64,000 bases of DNA, from contig NFUO01000544.1 of the NCBI GenBank assembly GCA_002197545.1, forward strand, positions 47,199 through 111,198, written 5' to 3'. Positions 8,606-17,057 of the stretch are shown here, one piece after another. Source of the DNA: Acidobacteria subdivision 2 bacterium RH1 MAG20. GTDB taxonomy: Bacteria > Acidobacteriota > Terriglobia > Terriglobales > Acidobacteriaceae. The notes beneath the pieces are model-generated. The model was not told the DNA's origin. It made no database searches and worked only from the letters and a program-made list of their open reading frames with translations. A program made the position numbers and the translations under genes. Position 1 is the first letter of the stretch. Each line of letters begins with the position of its first letter.

Positions 8606-9787
8606 ATGCCAATGACTCTGGAAAAGCCCGCATTTAAAGACACCACGGCCTCCGTTTTGCTCGATCTGCTCCGCGGGCTGGCTGCCCTGCTTGTATTGCT
8701 GGGCCATTGGCGCAATCTGCTGTTTATCGACTATCCACAGTTGACCGCGCATAAGTTGATGCTGCTGGCGCCATACGCTCTCAGCTCTGCGGGACACCAG
8801 GCGGTCGTCATCTTCTTCGTTCTCAGCGGATATTTGATCAGCGGCAGCGTCTTCCGTTCGCTCGCACGCGGACAGTGGAGTTGGAGCGGCTACCTGACCC
8901 ACCGCATCGTGCGCCTGTGGGTCGTGCTGATTCCGGGCCTGCTGCTCTGCGCCTTATGGGACAATATCGGGCTTCATTTTCACCTGGCGCCAGCACTGTA
9001 TAGCGGGGCAGCCGGTAACCACATCATTCTGGATGTTCGCCCGACATTGAAGGCGCATATCTTCTTCGGCAATCTGTTCTTCCTTCAGTCTCTGCTTGTT
9101 CCCGTCTTCGGAACGGACGGCCCACTCTGGTCTCTTGCTAATGAATTCTGGTACTACCTGCTGTTTCCGCTGGGGCTTGTAGCTTTACGGCGGCAGTTCG
9201 CGCTGTCAAAGCGGATAGCATCAGGAGTATTGTTTCTGGCGATTGCATGGTTTGTGCGGCATGGCATTTTGCCGCTCTTTCCAGTGTGGCTGGCCGGAAC
9301 GGCGCTTGCGCTGCTGCCGCCTCCGCGCGTGGGAAATCGTACCCGAATTGTGACGACAATCCTGTATTCCCCACTTGCGTTTATCTTTGCCAAAGTACAT
9401 GCATTACCCGGCGTCTTGCCTGATTATCTGTTTGGAGTGGCTACGTTTTTCTTCCTATGGATAGTGCTCTCCGCCACGAATCGCGCAGCGCAGAACTCGA
9501 TCTTCACTAGAGTATCGCGATCGCTAGCCCGATCCTCCTACACGCTTTATGTGGTACATGTTCCCTTCGTGGTGCTGTTAACGGCCTTGCTGTCGGGCGG
9601 CAGCCGCTGGATTCCGGACACACGGCATATCTTCAAAGGACTCGCCATTCTTGCAGTCACGCTGCTCTACGCGCATCTGGTTGCCTCTTTGACGGAGTTC
9701 CGTACGGACAGCATTCGCCGCTGGATTGAAGGCAGATTAGGATTCTCAAAGAAACCATCTCGCAGCGCGCAGCCGTCCATAGTCTGA
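8606..9787 (+). CDS. Acyltransferase family 3 (OafA/YrhL-like) membrane protein
   Basis: About 393 residues, polytopic (about ten hydrophobic helices). It starts with LLDLLRGLAALLVLLGH, the family signature: an Arg in helix 1 and the active-site His at the end of LGH. A second conserved patch is VVIFFVLSGYLISGSVF. Such proteins acylate (often O-acetylate) exported sugars, lipopolysaccharide, peptidoglycan or antibiotics at the inner membrane; the substrate here is unknown. ATG at 8606 is preferred because upstream residues are non-hydrophobic and lie in the promoter region of the divergent ald gene. It has no partner genes beside it. Confidence 0.9.
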   Translation: MPMTLEKPAFKDTTASVLLDLLRGLAALLVLLGHWRNLLFIDYPQLTAHKLMLLAPYALSSAGHQAVVIFFVLSGYLISGSVFRSLARGQWSWSGYLTHRIVRLWVVLIPGLLLCALWDNIGLHFHLAPALYSGAAGNHIILDVRPTLKAHIFFGNLFFLQSLLVPVFGTDGPLWSLANEFWYYLLFPLGLVALRRQFALSKRIASGVLFLAIAWFVRHGILPLFPVWLAGTALALLPPPRVGNRTRIVTTILYSPLAFIFAKVHALPGVLPDYLFGVATFFFLWIVLSATNRAAQNSIFTRVSRSLARSSYTLYVVHVPFVVLLTALLSGGSRWIPDTRHIFKGLAILAVTLLYAHLVASLTEFRTDSIRRWIEGRLGFSKKPSRSAQPSIV

Positions 9788-9922
9788 CACTGGCAGTTCT
9801 TCCCTCCCCACAAAGTGCCATAACATAGTGGAATACACTACTGATAGTCTCTTTTCAGGAAACGACTCCGACACTCTATGTCTTCAAACAGCTTTCAGAT
9901 GCGTTACTCGCGCATACACAAT

Positions 9923-10942
9923 ATGCGATCCCTCTTCAGCCTCTTTTCGAGCGACCTGGCCATCGATCTCGGTACGGCAAATACCCTCGTGTTTGCGCAC
10001 GGCAAGGGCATCATCGTCAACGAGCCTTCGATCATCGCGGTGAACAAGATAACGAATGAAGTCGAGGCCGTCGGCAAAGAGGCCAAGGAGATGCTTGGCC
10101 GCACGCCGGGCAATATCGTCGCCATCAAGCCGATGAAGGACGGGGTCATCGCCGACTTCCGCCATACGGAAAAGATGCTGAACTACTTCATCCAGAAGGC
10201 GCATAACCGCAAGATGATGGTGCATCCGCGCATCGTCATCGGCGTCCCCAGCGAGATTACGCAGGTGGAAAAGCGTGCCGTCATGGACTCAGCCTACCGC
10301 GCCAAAGCCAGCGAAGTGCATCTGGTGGAACAGGCCATGGTCGCCGCCATCGGCGCAGGTCTTCCCATTACGGAACCGGGCGGCAACATGGTCGTCGATA
10401 TCGGCGGCGGGACTACTGACATCGCCGTTATTTCGCTTGCAGGCATCGTCTATTCGCGCTCCGTGCGTATGGCCGGCAACCAGATGGACGAAGCCGTCAT
10501 GACGTATCTCAAGCGGAAGTACAACCTGCTGATCGGCGAGCGTACCGCCGAGCAGATCAAGATTTCGCTGGGTTCGGCATTTCCGCTGGATAAGCCCATT
10601 GAGATGGAGGTCAAGGGCCGCAACCTCATCGAGGGCGTTCCCAAGACCATCACCATTGAGGACTCCGAGATTCGCGAGGCGCTCAGCGAGTCTATCTCGA
10701 CGATCATCAACGCGATTCGCGTGGCCTTGGAGCGGACCCCCCCTGAGTTGTCGGCCGATATCTCCGACCGTGGCATCGTGCTGACCGGCGGCGGCGCGCT
10801 CATCAAGAATCTCGACAAACGTATCCGCGAAGAGACCGGCTTGCCCGTCTCCATCGCCGACGATCCGCTGGCCTCCGTCGTGCTTGGAACCGGAAAGATG
10901 CTCTCCGACTTCAAGCTGCTGCGGAAGATTTCTATCGATTAG
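9923..10942 (+). CDS. mreB: Rod-shape determining protein MreB (bacterial actin)
   Basis: Forms membrane-associated filaments that guide lateral cell-wall synthesis. The N terminus SLFSSDLAIDLGTANTLVF contains the phosphate-1 loop. VDIGGGTTDIAVISL is the phosphate-2 loop, and the adenosine-binding motif GIVLTGGGALIKNL is present. About 339 residues from ATG 9923, a normal length. In-frame ATGs at 9878 and 9899 would add 8-15 non-conserved residues; none has a clear ribosome-binding site at good spacing, so the start is chosen by homology. mreC, mreD and pbp2/rodA do not follow; a terminator-like hairpin ends the transcript. Confidence 0.96.
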   Translation: MRSLFSLFSSDLAIDLGTANTLVFAHGKGIIVNEPSIIAVNKITNEVEAVGKEAKEMLGRTPGNIVAIKPMKDGVIADFRHTEKMLNYFIQKAHNRKMMVHPRIVIGVPSEITQVEKRAVMDSAYRAKASEVHLVEQAMVAAIGAGLPITEPGGNMVVDIGGGTTDIAVISLAGIVYSRSVRMAGNQMDEAVMTYLKRKYNLLIGERTAEQIKISLGSAFPLDKPIEMEVKGRNLIEGVPKTITIEDSEIREALSESISTIINAIRVALERTPPELSADISDRGIVLTGGGALIKNLDKRIREETGLPVSIADDPLASVVLGTGKMLSDFKLLRKISID

Positions 10943-10972
10943 CTGCTGCTTCCGATCACAAATTGAACACTA

Positions 10973-11001
10973 AAAAGCCCTGAGCATGCGTCAGAGCTTT
11001 T
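10973..11001 (+). terminator. Rho-independent terminator after mreB
   Basis: Left arm AAAAGCCCTGA (10973-10983), 7-nt loop, right arm TCAGAGCTTTT (10991-11001), one mismatch. The A-run before and T-run after the stem fit an intrinsic terminator. It begins 30 bp after the mreB stop. Confidence 0.7.
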
Positions 11002-11183
11002 CAACCTGCATGGATTTAATTATCAGAATTCCCATTTTGGAACGTAATTGGGGTTTTGTTCGAGACTTCTGATTCAAATTGGGTTTTCAGCAGTACTCTG
11101 CAATTGGTTGCAATATCTCAATAGGGGTTCCAGGAGCTTTGACCTCTCGCATTGACGCAACAGAAAAATATGCAACAGAAAAA

Positions 11184-11780
11184 ATGGCAATTCCCGATAA
11201 ATTTCGCGCTCAGTCTGAGCTGTGCCCTTTGAAGGAGGAAAAAACGACTATTCGTAGTTCTGACCATTTCACGGCACCGGAGGTAGACAACAGTCACTCC
11301 GAGATGGAGGCGGATACAGGACATGAACAGCAATCGTCCGCTCTAAAGCTAAGGCAAGCTGAATATATCAAGAAGATGACTGCCGGGCTGACAGCAGCAG
11401 TTTTGGCGATGGATCATCTTTTAGGCCCAAACTGGTTTCGGGCCGATCCAGATGATATTACAGCAATGCAGGCTTGCCTTGACGGCCTGGATGCTTATCA
11501 GATGCTGGCATCAGAGGAATCCTCCCCACCTCCGAAGCGCGTACTGAATTTTATTACCCAGAGGGTAAAGCTCGATGGATATTTGAGAGATGGAATCACA
11601 GACATCTGCGGGTGTGCGGAGGTGATTGAAGATGGCGGCCAACTCTGCCACTTCCACCGCCAACATTACTTCGCTTACAGGCAGAAAGCGAATCCGGCAA
11701 CCATGCTGCGTGTCCAGCAATGGGCCCAGAAACGCAGGATCGCAGAAAGTGTGTGGGCTACAAAGGGCGCCGTCCGCTGA
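11184..11780 (+). CDS. Orphan hypothetical protein with Cys/His cluster
   Basis: About 198 residues from ATG 11184; an upstream extension to 11079 (TTG) is open but unlikely. No signal peptide or membrane helix. The middle is helical (LKLRQAEYIKKMTAGLTAAVLAMDHLL). Near the C terminus CGCAEVIEDGGQLCHFHRQH carries three Cys and two or three His that could bind zinc. No strong ribosome-binding site marks a start; a perfect-looking GAAGGAGG at 11231-11238 is in-frame coding (KEE) with no start codon behind it. Base composition is more AT-rich than the neighbours, which may mean recent acquisition. It ends 2 bp from the convergent corC stop. I do not recognise it, and it could be lineage-restricted. 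Confidence 0.5.
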   Translation: MAIPDKFRAQSELCPLKEEKTTIRSSDHFTAPEVDNSHSEMEADTGHEQQSSALKLRQAEYIKKMTAGLTAAVLAMDHLLGPNWFRADPDDITAMQACLDGLDAYQMLASEESSPPPKRVLNFITQRVKLDGYLRDGITDICGCAEVIEDGGQLCHFHRQHYFAYRQKANPATMLRVQQWAQKRRIAESVWATKGAVR

Positions 11781-11781
11781 C

Positions 11782-13173
11782 TCATCTGTTGGAAGGCTGA
11801 GCGATCAGGCTGACGCGGATGCGGTCGATGCGTCGGTCGGTGCTGGCGAGCACTTCAAGCCGCAAGCCATCTTCTTCGACCACCTCTCCCGGCAGCGGGA
11901 TATGTCCCGCCATCTCTGAAACCAGGCCGCCGAGCGTCGTGGATTCATAGTGTTCCGGCAGACGCAGAGCGGTGGGGTCATCTTTGGAGTCGCGAGAGGC
12001 GAAGTCCTCGGCGTCCACCGACTCCATATCTTCGGCAGGCCGCGTGGACTGCTCGAACTGGTCGGCGAAGAGGTCACGCAGCCGCGAGATCTCAAAACTA
12101 CCCGAAACGATATAGGAGCCAGTCGACTCGCGGATGGGCGTACCGTCAGCCTCGGGTTCGTCATGCTCATCGGCGATCTCACCCACGATGGCTTCGATCA
12201 GGTCCTCAATGGTGACCAGCCCTGCGACGCCACCGTATTCGTCGATGACGATGCCCATATGCTGCTTCTCGCGCTGCATCTCTCGCAGCAATTCGGCGAC
12301 CTTCTTGGTCTCCGGAACGAAGACGGCAGGACGCTGCAACTGGGCCACGCTGCGAGTGCCGGCCTCGCTGTCCGGAATCTGCAGCAGGTCATGAGCGAAG
12401 ATGATGCCGGTGATGTTGTCGAGCGAGTTCGAATACACGGGCACGCGAGAAAATACGTGCTGCGCGATCTGCTCGGTGAAGCGTTGCAGACTCATGCTGC
12501 CGGGCACGGCGAAGACCTCCGGGCGCGGCGTCATCACTTCATGCACAACCTTATCGCCGAACTCCACCACCGACCGCACCAGCTCCCGGTCGGACTCTTC
12601 GAGGATGCCCTCTTCCTCGCCCGCTTCGAGTAGCGCCTCCATCGCCTCCGACGGATGCTCTTCTTCCTGAGCGTCTTCAGGCTCAGCCAGCGCGGCGATA
12701 GAAAGTAGCAGGCCAAGCAGCAGCGTCACCGGAAGAATGAGATAGAAGAGCGCCTGTAGCAGAAACCGGATGCGGGCGATCCAGAGTCCGCGCGTGCGGG
12801 TGAAGAGGATTTGCGGCAGCAGGCGGTCAAAGACAAGAATCAGCAGAATAATCTCAAAGACCGCCAGTGCAACCTCCGAGCCACTGGGGCTGCGAGCGAT
12901 CGAGGGCAGAAGTGCGGTGTGTGTGTAGAGCCGCAGACCGGTAAGCAGCGCAATCGCAGCGACGCTGAGCTGGCGCAGAACGGACGCCGACAGAGCGATA
13001 GACTCGCGGCCGAGGCGCAGCTTCGGCTCGACCACCTCTTCCCATGCGTCGATGTTGTCCTGATATTCGCGGGCGAGAAACTTGCCCATCTCCGAGTAGA
13101 CGCGGTCGACATACGCCGCCAGCGTCAGGATGACCAGCAGCACCGCGAAGATAAGGAAATAGAGAGGACTCAT
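11782..13173 (-). CDS. CorC/HlyC-family (CNNM-like) membrane protein with CBS domains
   Basis: 463 residues. The N-terminal 150 residues hold several membrane helices (DUF21/CNNM-like). A cytoplasmic CBS pair follows: MTPRPEVFAV begins CBS1 and VVIDEYGGVAGLVTIEDLIEAIVGEI is the CBS2 signature. A C-terminal CorC_HlyC domain (about 375-460) includes GGLVSEMAGHIPLPGE. The family is tied to Mg2+/Co2+ efflux or membrane ion homeostasis. It overlaps ybeY by 4 bp (ATGA), so the two are translationally coupled, the usual ybeY-corC arrangement of bacteria. Confidence 0.93.
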   Translation of the reverse strand: MSPLYFLIFAVLLVILTLAAYVDRVYSEMGKFLAREYQDNIDAWEEVVEPKLRLGRESIALSASVLRQLSVAAIALLTGLRLYTHTALLPSIARSPSGSEVALAVFEIILLILVFDRLLPQILFTRTRGLWIARIRFLLQALFYLILPVTLLLGLLLSIAALAEPEDAQEEEHPSEAMEALLEAGEEEGILEESDRELVRSVVEFGDKVVHEVMTPRPEVFAVPGSMSLQRFTEQIAQHVFSRVPVYSNSLDNITGIIFAHDLLQIPDSEAGTRSVAQLQRPAVFVPETKKVAELLREMQREKQHMGIVIDEYGGVAGLVTIEDLIEAIVGEIADEHDEPEADGTPIRESTGSYIVSGSFEISRLRDLFADQFEQSTRPAEDMESVDAEDFASRDSKDDPTALRLPEHYESTTLGGLVSEMAGHIPLPGEVVEEDGLRLEVLASTDRRIDRIRVSLIAQPSNR

Positions 13174-13649
13174 GCGCTCCTCCTGCGTCTCGCTCCAGGT
13201 TTTGCTGGAGCCACGCGCTCGATCAGTGTGACAGGCAGACGAAGCTCACGCCGCAATTCACCCTCGCGCGCTGCCATTTCGCCGTTGTCGATCTCATGGT
13301 CCAGACCAGAGAGGTGCAATAGTCCATGCAACAGAAGGATACGAACCTCATCGCGCAGCGTGTGTCCAAAGGCTGCGGCCTGACGGGCAGCGGTATCGAG
13401 CGAGATCGCCAGATCGCCGGCATGACCACCCGGATTTTCAGCAGCGGGAAAGCTCAGTACATCGGTGGCTTTGTTTTTGCCGCGAAACGTCTTGTTCAGA
13501 CGGCGCAAAGTAGCATCGTTAGTCAGCAGAACATCTACATCGCCATGCAAGCCAACGGCTTCACGGGCACGGTTGAGAAATCGCATCAGGCCGGACTTCG
13601 ATAGCGTGACGAGAATGGAAGGTGTACTTGGGGGTTCGATGGTAATCAT
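13170..13649 (-). CDS. ybeY: Endoribonuclease YbeY (rRNA maturation factor)
   Basis: Zinc-dependent RNase involved in 16S rRNA 3'-end maturation and ribosome quality control. 159 residues; the metal-binding motif HGLLHLSGLDHE lies near residues 112-123, and the upstream family block ATDVLSFPA is present. The C terminus is basic (PGARRRRSA) and overlaps the corC start. It sits downstream of phoH and yoaK; a terminator-like hairpin between yoaK and ybeY suggests its own promoter or read-through. Confidence 0.95.
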   Translation of the reverse strand: MITIEPPSTPSILVTLSKSGLMRFLNRAREAVGLHGDVDVLLTNDATLRRLNKTFRGKNKATDVLSFPAAENPGGHAGDLAISLDTAARQAAAFGHTLRDEVRILLLHGLLHLSGLDHEIDNGEMAAREGELRRELRLPVTLIERVAPAKPGARRRRSA

Positions 13650-13655
13650 CGTAGA

Positions 13656-13688
13656 GAAAAATAAGCAGGGCGGCAGACTACCCCTGCT
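13656..13688 (-). terminator. Rho-independent terminator after yoaK (minus strand)
   Basis: Read on the minus strand: AGCAGGG, 11-nt loop, CCCTGCT, then TATTTTTCTC. The stem arms are 13682-13688 and 13664-13670. It ends yoaK transcription just before the ybeY start and so divides the phoH-ybeY-corC set into two transcription units. Confidence 0.7.
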
Positions 13689-13730
13689 GATGATGGTATC
13701 GCATCGGCCACGGCTTTATCGCAAAAAGCC

Positions 13731-14477
13731 TTAGTGCGCCCTGCGCCAGTCGTCGACCGTGGGGACGCCGACCAGAAGGAACAGCATGGCAGCCAACGGC
13801 AGAAAGAACAGAAATCCCACATGACTGAAGCCCAGCGCCCCCAACAGGCCACCAAAAAAGAACAGGCCAATCAGCGATAACAGCAGTCGCAGCTTCTGCC
13901 GGTCGGCCCGCACAATCAGCTTGTCGGGTTGGCTTTTTGAGCGGTTCCAATAGAACAGCTTGCCCAATTCGATGCCGATATCAGTGACGATACCGGTGAC
14001 ATGGGTGGTGCGAATCTCGGCGTGCGAGATCTTGGTAATAATGGCATTCTGCAATCCCATGGTGAAGCACAGCAAAAACGTAAGCGCCGACACAAATAAC
14101 CATCTCGGATGTTCAAGAAATCGGCCTATGAGGCTGAAACTGACGAGCAAAGCGGCCTCCAGCAGCAGAGGAAAGGCATATTCGCTGCGCAGGCCTCGCC
14201 GCCGACCCCAGTTGACAAGTATCGCCGTAAAGGCAGCACCAACCAGGAACGCCAGCAGAGCGCTGAAGCCAGCAGCCAGAAGACCAATATCACCGAGGGC
14301 GAGGTCATCCGCCATCGACGAAACGATGCCCGACATGTGCGAGGTATACCCTCGTATGGCAAGGTAGCCTCCTGCGTCGGTACAACCAGCAATGAAGGCC
14401 AGCACCAGCGCGAGGTGGCGATTGGCCCGCTGGGTGCGTTCCGTTCCGGTCAAGTGGCGCAGGTACTGGATAGGCAT
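13731..14477 (-). CDS. YoaK/DUF1275 family membrane protein
   Basis: 248 residues with about six hydrophobic helices. The family signature appears near residues 27-55: LAFIAGCTDAGGYLAIRGYTSHMSG is represented by AGCTDAGGY followed by TSHMSG. A second block, GLQNAIITKISHAEIRTTHVTGI (QNA plus RTTHVTG), is also diagnostic. Function is unproven; YoaK proteins are small inner-membrane proteins, sometimes proposed transporters. It lies between phoH and ybeY, where an insertion is unusual, and has its own terminator. Confidence 0.88.
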   Translation of the reverse strand: MPIQYLRHLTGTERTQRANRHLALVLAFIAGCTDAGGYLAIRGYTSHMSGIVSSMADDLALGDIGLLAAGFSALLAFLVGAAFTAILVNWGRRRGLRSEYAFPLLLEAALLVSFSLIGRFLEHPRWLFVSALTFLLCFTMGLQNAIITKISHAEIRTTHVTGIVTDIGIELGKLFYWNRSKSQPDKLIVRADRQKLRLLLSLIGLFFFGGLLGALGFSHVGFLFFLPLAAMLFLLVGVPTVDDWRRAH

Positions 14478-14541
14478 GGCGCAAAATTATCTTCGCACAC
14501 CAGAAACCTGACGACGAATCATGCCCGGCGGGTTACCTTCC

Positions 14542-15582
14542 TTACTGCGGTTTGGCTACAGGCTGGACCGCAGTTGCCGAAGGAACGGTAGATTCTGTGA
14601 GAACTGCGTCCCCGATGGAAAGCGGCAGTTGCTGCTGCGCACGGCCGTAGCTGTCGTAGGCGCGAACGATGCGCTGAACAAGCCGGTGCCGCACCACATC
14701 GACATCCTCAAAGTGGCAGAAGCGGATGCCTTCAACGCCATCCAGAACATGCAGCGCTTCGAGAAGGCCCGACTTCTTCGGATTGGGCAGGTCGATCTGC
14801 GTCAGGTCGCCGGTGATGACGGCCTTCGAGTTATTGCCCATCCGAGTGAGGAACATCTTCATCTGCTCCATCGTCGTGTTTTGTGCCTCGTCCATGATAA
14901 TGAAGGCGTCATTGAGCGTGCGGCCACGCATAAAGGCCAGCGGAGCCACCTCAATAACGTTACTTTCAAGCAGCTTGTCTACCTTTATCGGATCGAGCAG
15001 ATCATAAAGCGCGTCATAGAGCGGCCGCAGGTAAGGATCAACCTTCTCCTGCAACGACCCTGGCAGGAACCCAAGCCGTTCGCCAGCCTCTACCGCAGGT
15101 CGGACGAGAATAATGCGACTGACTTTTTTGGCCATCAGCGCCGAGGCGGCCATAGCGACCGCAAGGTAAGTCTTGCCCGTACCGGCAGGCCCCAGGCCGA
15201 AGGTCATGTCGCACTGCTCGATGGCCTCGACATACTTCCGCTGGTTGGGCGAGCGCGGCTGCACCATCCGCTTCACCCCGGCAGACCGCTGCTTGCCGGA
15301 GTCGACCAGCGAACGCAACGTAACCGAAGGATCGGCGACAACGAGCTTCAACATCCCGTTCAACTCGCCATTGGAAAGATTAATACCTGACTTGCGGAGT
15401 GAATCAAAATCCGAGAAGACTCGTTCGACCCGGTCGATACTGGCGGCGTCTCCGGTTACCTGAATGGCGTCGGAACGAAGGTCAATCATGACATGAAGAC
15501 CATCTTCGAGCAGCTTAAGGTTTTCATCGCGGGTCCCATACAGGGGCTCAATGCCGGGAGTGATTTCCAGGGATTTTTTCAT
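14542..15582 (-). CDS. PhoH-like ATPase (YbeZ type)
   Basis: 346 residues from ATG 15582 (a TTG directly upstream is also open). Cytoplasmic RNA-associated ATPase, thought to work with YbeY in RNA processing. An N-terminal single-stranded nucleic-acid-binding-like region precedes Walker A GLGPAGTGKTYLA near residue 128-137, Walker B AFIIMDEAQNTT, and the conserved RPAVEAGERLGFLPG and TGDLTQIDLP motifs. The last 30 residues are a Val/Thr/Ala/Pro-rich tail. It heads the phoH-yoaK-ybeY-corC cluster on the minus strand. Confidence 0.93.
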   Translation of the reverse strand: MKKSLEITPGIEPLYGTRDENLKLLEDGLHVMIDLRSDAIQVTGDAASIDRVERVFSDFDSLRKSGINLSNGELNGMLKLVVADPSVTLRSLVDSGKQRSAGVKRMVQPRSPNQRKYVEAIEQCDMTFGLGPAGTGKTYLAVAMAASALMAKKVSRIILVRPAVEAGERLGFLPGSLQEKVDPYLRPLYDALYDLLDPIKVDKLLESNVIEVAPLAFMRGRTLNDAFIIMDEAQNTTMEQMKMFLTRMGNNSKAVITGDLTQIDLPNPKKSGLLEALHVLDGVEGIRFCHFEDVDVVRHRLVQRIVRAYDSYGRAQQQLPLSIGDAVLTESTVPSATAVQPVAKPQ

Positions 15583-15997
15583 CAAGAAGGGCGCTGACCT
15601 CCGTCAGGGAATACTTGGTTATTGGATGCTTGGGAGTGGGATAAGTTGTGACGCTGGATAAGGCAGGCAGCGCGGGAGGATGCGCTGGGTGCTGCGACCG
15701 GGATGGCTGAAGTTGCCAATCGTGTGTCGACGATGGGCACAGACTAGAACCGGAACAAGGACGGCGTCAAGTGGCAAATGCTGAACCCCCTAAACCAGGG
15801 GAAATCGCGACAGGAAATAATTTTCTATTGCCCTGCAAATTTCTGCCGATTTTTCGATTGATAGCTCAATTTTTGATTGTCAATTTGTGTGCAAGTGCAT
15901 CCTTGCCAATCTTTAGCACACTTTCACCGGAATCGAAGTATGGGTATACACGTGCGTGTCATATTGATGTTGCCCACCTTCACCACCGAGGGTCCTC
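15583..15997 (+). other. Gene-free region between phoH and the PEP-CTERM gene
   Basis: About 415 bp of divergent upstream DNA. The right half is AT-rich (15820-15900), as expected for promoters. A small CCCC/GGGG hairpin occurs at about 15787-15801. No convincing coding frame, RNA gene or clear -35/-10 pair could be settled by eye. Confidence 0.4.
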
Positions 15998-16540
15998 ATG
16001 AAACTTAGCCTCCGCGCTCTCCTTATTCTCCCCTGCCTCGCAGCTTTCATGACCATTGGAACTGCTGCTCATGCCGATACCTTAACCTTCGCCTTCAATG
16101 GCTATTTCCAAAATACCGGAAACGTCAGTGGCTACCTGACGGCTGTCGTCGATCCAAATCTTCCCGATACCTTCGACATCACCGGCATCTCCGGCACCAT
16201 AGGTGGAGGGACGATCACTGGCCTTTTGCCTTGCGCCAATTACGACCCCAATAATCCATGCAACAGCAGCGGTAACTCGTTCGGTTATACCAATTTGCTT
16301 TATTCCGTGAACGGTATTCCACGTCTGGATGTCGGTTTTACGCTGGGAACCGGCGGACTTGAGGGCGGTATTGTCCCTTATGGCAGCCATACCTACGCAT
16401 TGGTTCGCAACGTTGTACCTGACCATTTGGATCCCGGCGGCGTTTCTGTCACCCCTGTACCCGAGCCAGGCAGTTTTATTCTGCTCGGCACGGGTCTGCT
16501 CGGCGTGATCGGTACCCTTCGACGCCGCATCTGGAGTTAG
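15998..16540 (+). CDS. PEP-CTERM sorting-domain secreted protein
   Basis: 180 residues. An N-terminal signal peptide (MKLSLRALLILPCLAAFMTIGTAAHA) precedes a low-complexity beta-rich exported region. The C terminus is a textbook PEP-CTERM tail: VPEPGSFILLGTGLLG, then VIGTLRRR. The PEP motif plus hydrophobic helix plus basic end is processed by exosortase, probably coupling the protein to exopolysaccharide. No exosortase is encoded in this window. Two Cys (PCAN...PCNSS) may form a disulfide. Function of the mature domain is unknown. Confidence 0.9.
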   Translation: MKLSLRALLILPCLAAFMTIGTAAHADTLTFAFNGYFQNTGNVSGYLTAVVDPNLPDTFDITGISGTIGGGTITGLLPCANYDPNNPCNSSGNSFGYTNLLYSVNGIPRLDVGFTLGTGGLEGGIVPYGSHTYALVRNVVPDHLDPGGVSVTPVPEPGSFILLGTGLLGVIGTLRRRIWS

Positions 16541-16580
16541 AGGCGGGATAACGATGGGTATGCATGTCGATCGTCAATTC

Positions 16581-16609
16581 TTGACCATCGCGACGGACTT
16601 CCGTAGACT
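16581..16609 (+). promoter_or_regulatory. Sigma-70-type promoter for rpsT
   Basis: TTGACC (16581-16586), exactly 17 bp, then TAGACT (16604-16609). This matches the consensus well (5/6 and 4/6) and would leave a leader of about 95 nt before rpsT. The leader contains TGCAGG and CCTGCA segments that could pair; S20 is known in E. coli to be autoregulated, so the leader may be a control site (inference). Confidence 0.55.
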
Positions 16610-16709
16610 TAGAGATTGCAGGGGATGGGTCGGGCTGTGTCCATAGTCAGCCTCCGGCCTGCATCCTAAATTTCCCCGACACAACCGGGTTAGAGAAAAG
16701 AGTTCAGTA

Positions 16710-16988
16710 ATGGCAAATCATGTTTCCTCGTTGAAGCGCGCACGTCAGACCGAAACCAAGACCGCGGTCAACCGCGCCAACAAGAGCAAGCTGCGCGGCA
16801 CCCTGCGCACTCTGCGCGAGACCATCGCCAAGGGCGACGCCAAGACGCTCGGCGAGGTCTACCGCTCGACCGTTTCGGTGCTCGACAAGAGCGTCCAGAA
16901 GGGCGTCCTGCACAAGAACACCGCCAGCCGCTACAAGAGCCGCCTGAACGCCCGCGTCAAGGCTGCGGCAACCACCAAGGCTGCCTAA
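16710..16988 (+). CDS. rpsT: 30S ribosomal protein S20
   Basis: Small-subunit protein binding the 5' domain and helix 44 of 16S rRNA. 92 residues, very basic and helical. N terminus [33 protein letters not shown] pattern (SxxKRxRxTE...NRxxKS) is diagnostic, as is TASRYKSRL near the C terminus. AGAAAAGAG lies upstream of the ATG. A single-gene unit with its own promoter and a terminator hairpin. Confidence 0.97.
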   Translation: MANHVSSLKRARQTETKTAVNRANKSKLRGTLRTLRETIAKGDAKTLGEVYRSTVSVLDKSVQKGVLHKNTASRYKSRLNARVKAAATTKAA

Positions 16989-17017
16989 GTTTTCAGCAAC
17001 AAACCACACGAATCTGC

Positions 17018-17057
17018 AAGAGGCTGACCTGGGGGATCAAACCCGAGCCAGCCTCTT
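17018..17057. terminator. Hairpin terminator shared by rpsT and the convergent secreted-protein gene
   Basis: AAGAGGCTG (17018-17026) pairs perfectly with CAGCCTCTT (17049-17057); the 22-nt loop also holds CCTGGG/CCCGAG-like complementarity. It lies between two convergent genes and can act in both directions, though the T-run is weak (TTCTATTT on the plus strand). Confidence 0.5.

Noticed and set aside
11231..11238. GAAGGAGG as a ribosome-binding site for a short form of the orphan gene
   Set aside because: No start codon follows at suitable distance in the right frame; the sequence is explained as coding for Lys-Glu-Glu.
12419..12450. tRNA-like string (GTTCGAATAC)
   Set aside because: It lies inside the CorC-family coding sequence with no acceptor stem or cloverleaf; no tRNA gene was found in the window.
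15771..16001. Small open frame before the PEP-CTERM gene
   Set aside because: It has no ribosome-binding site or recognisable motif, and overlaps an AT-rich promoter-like region.
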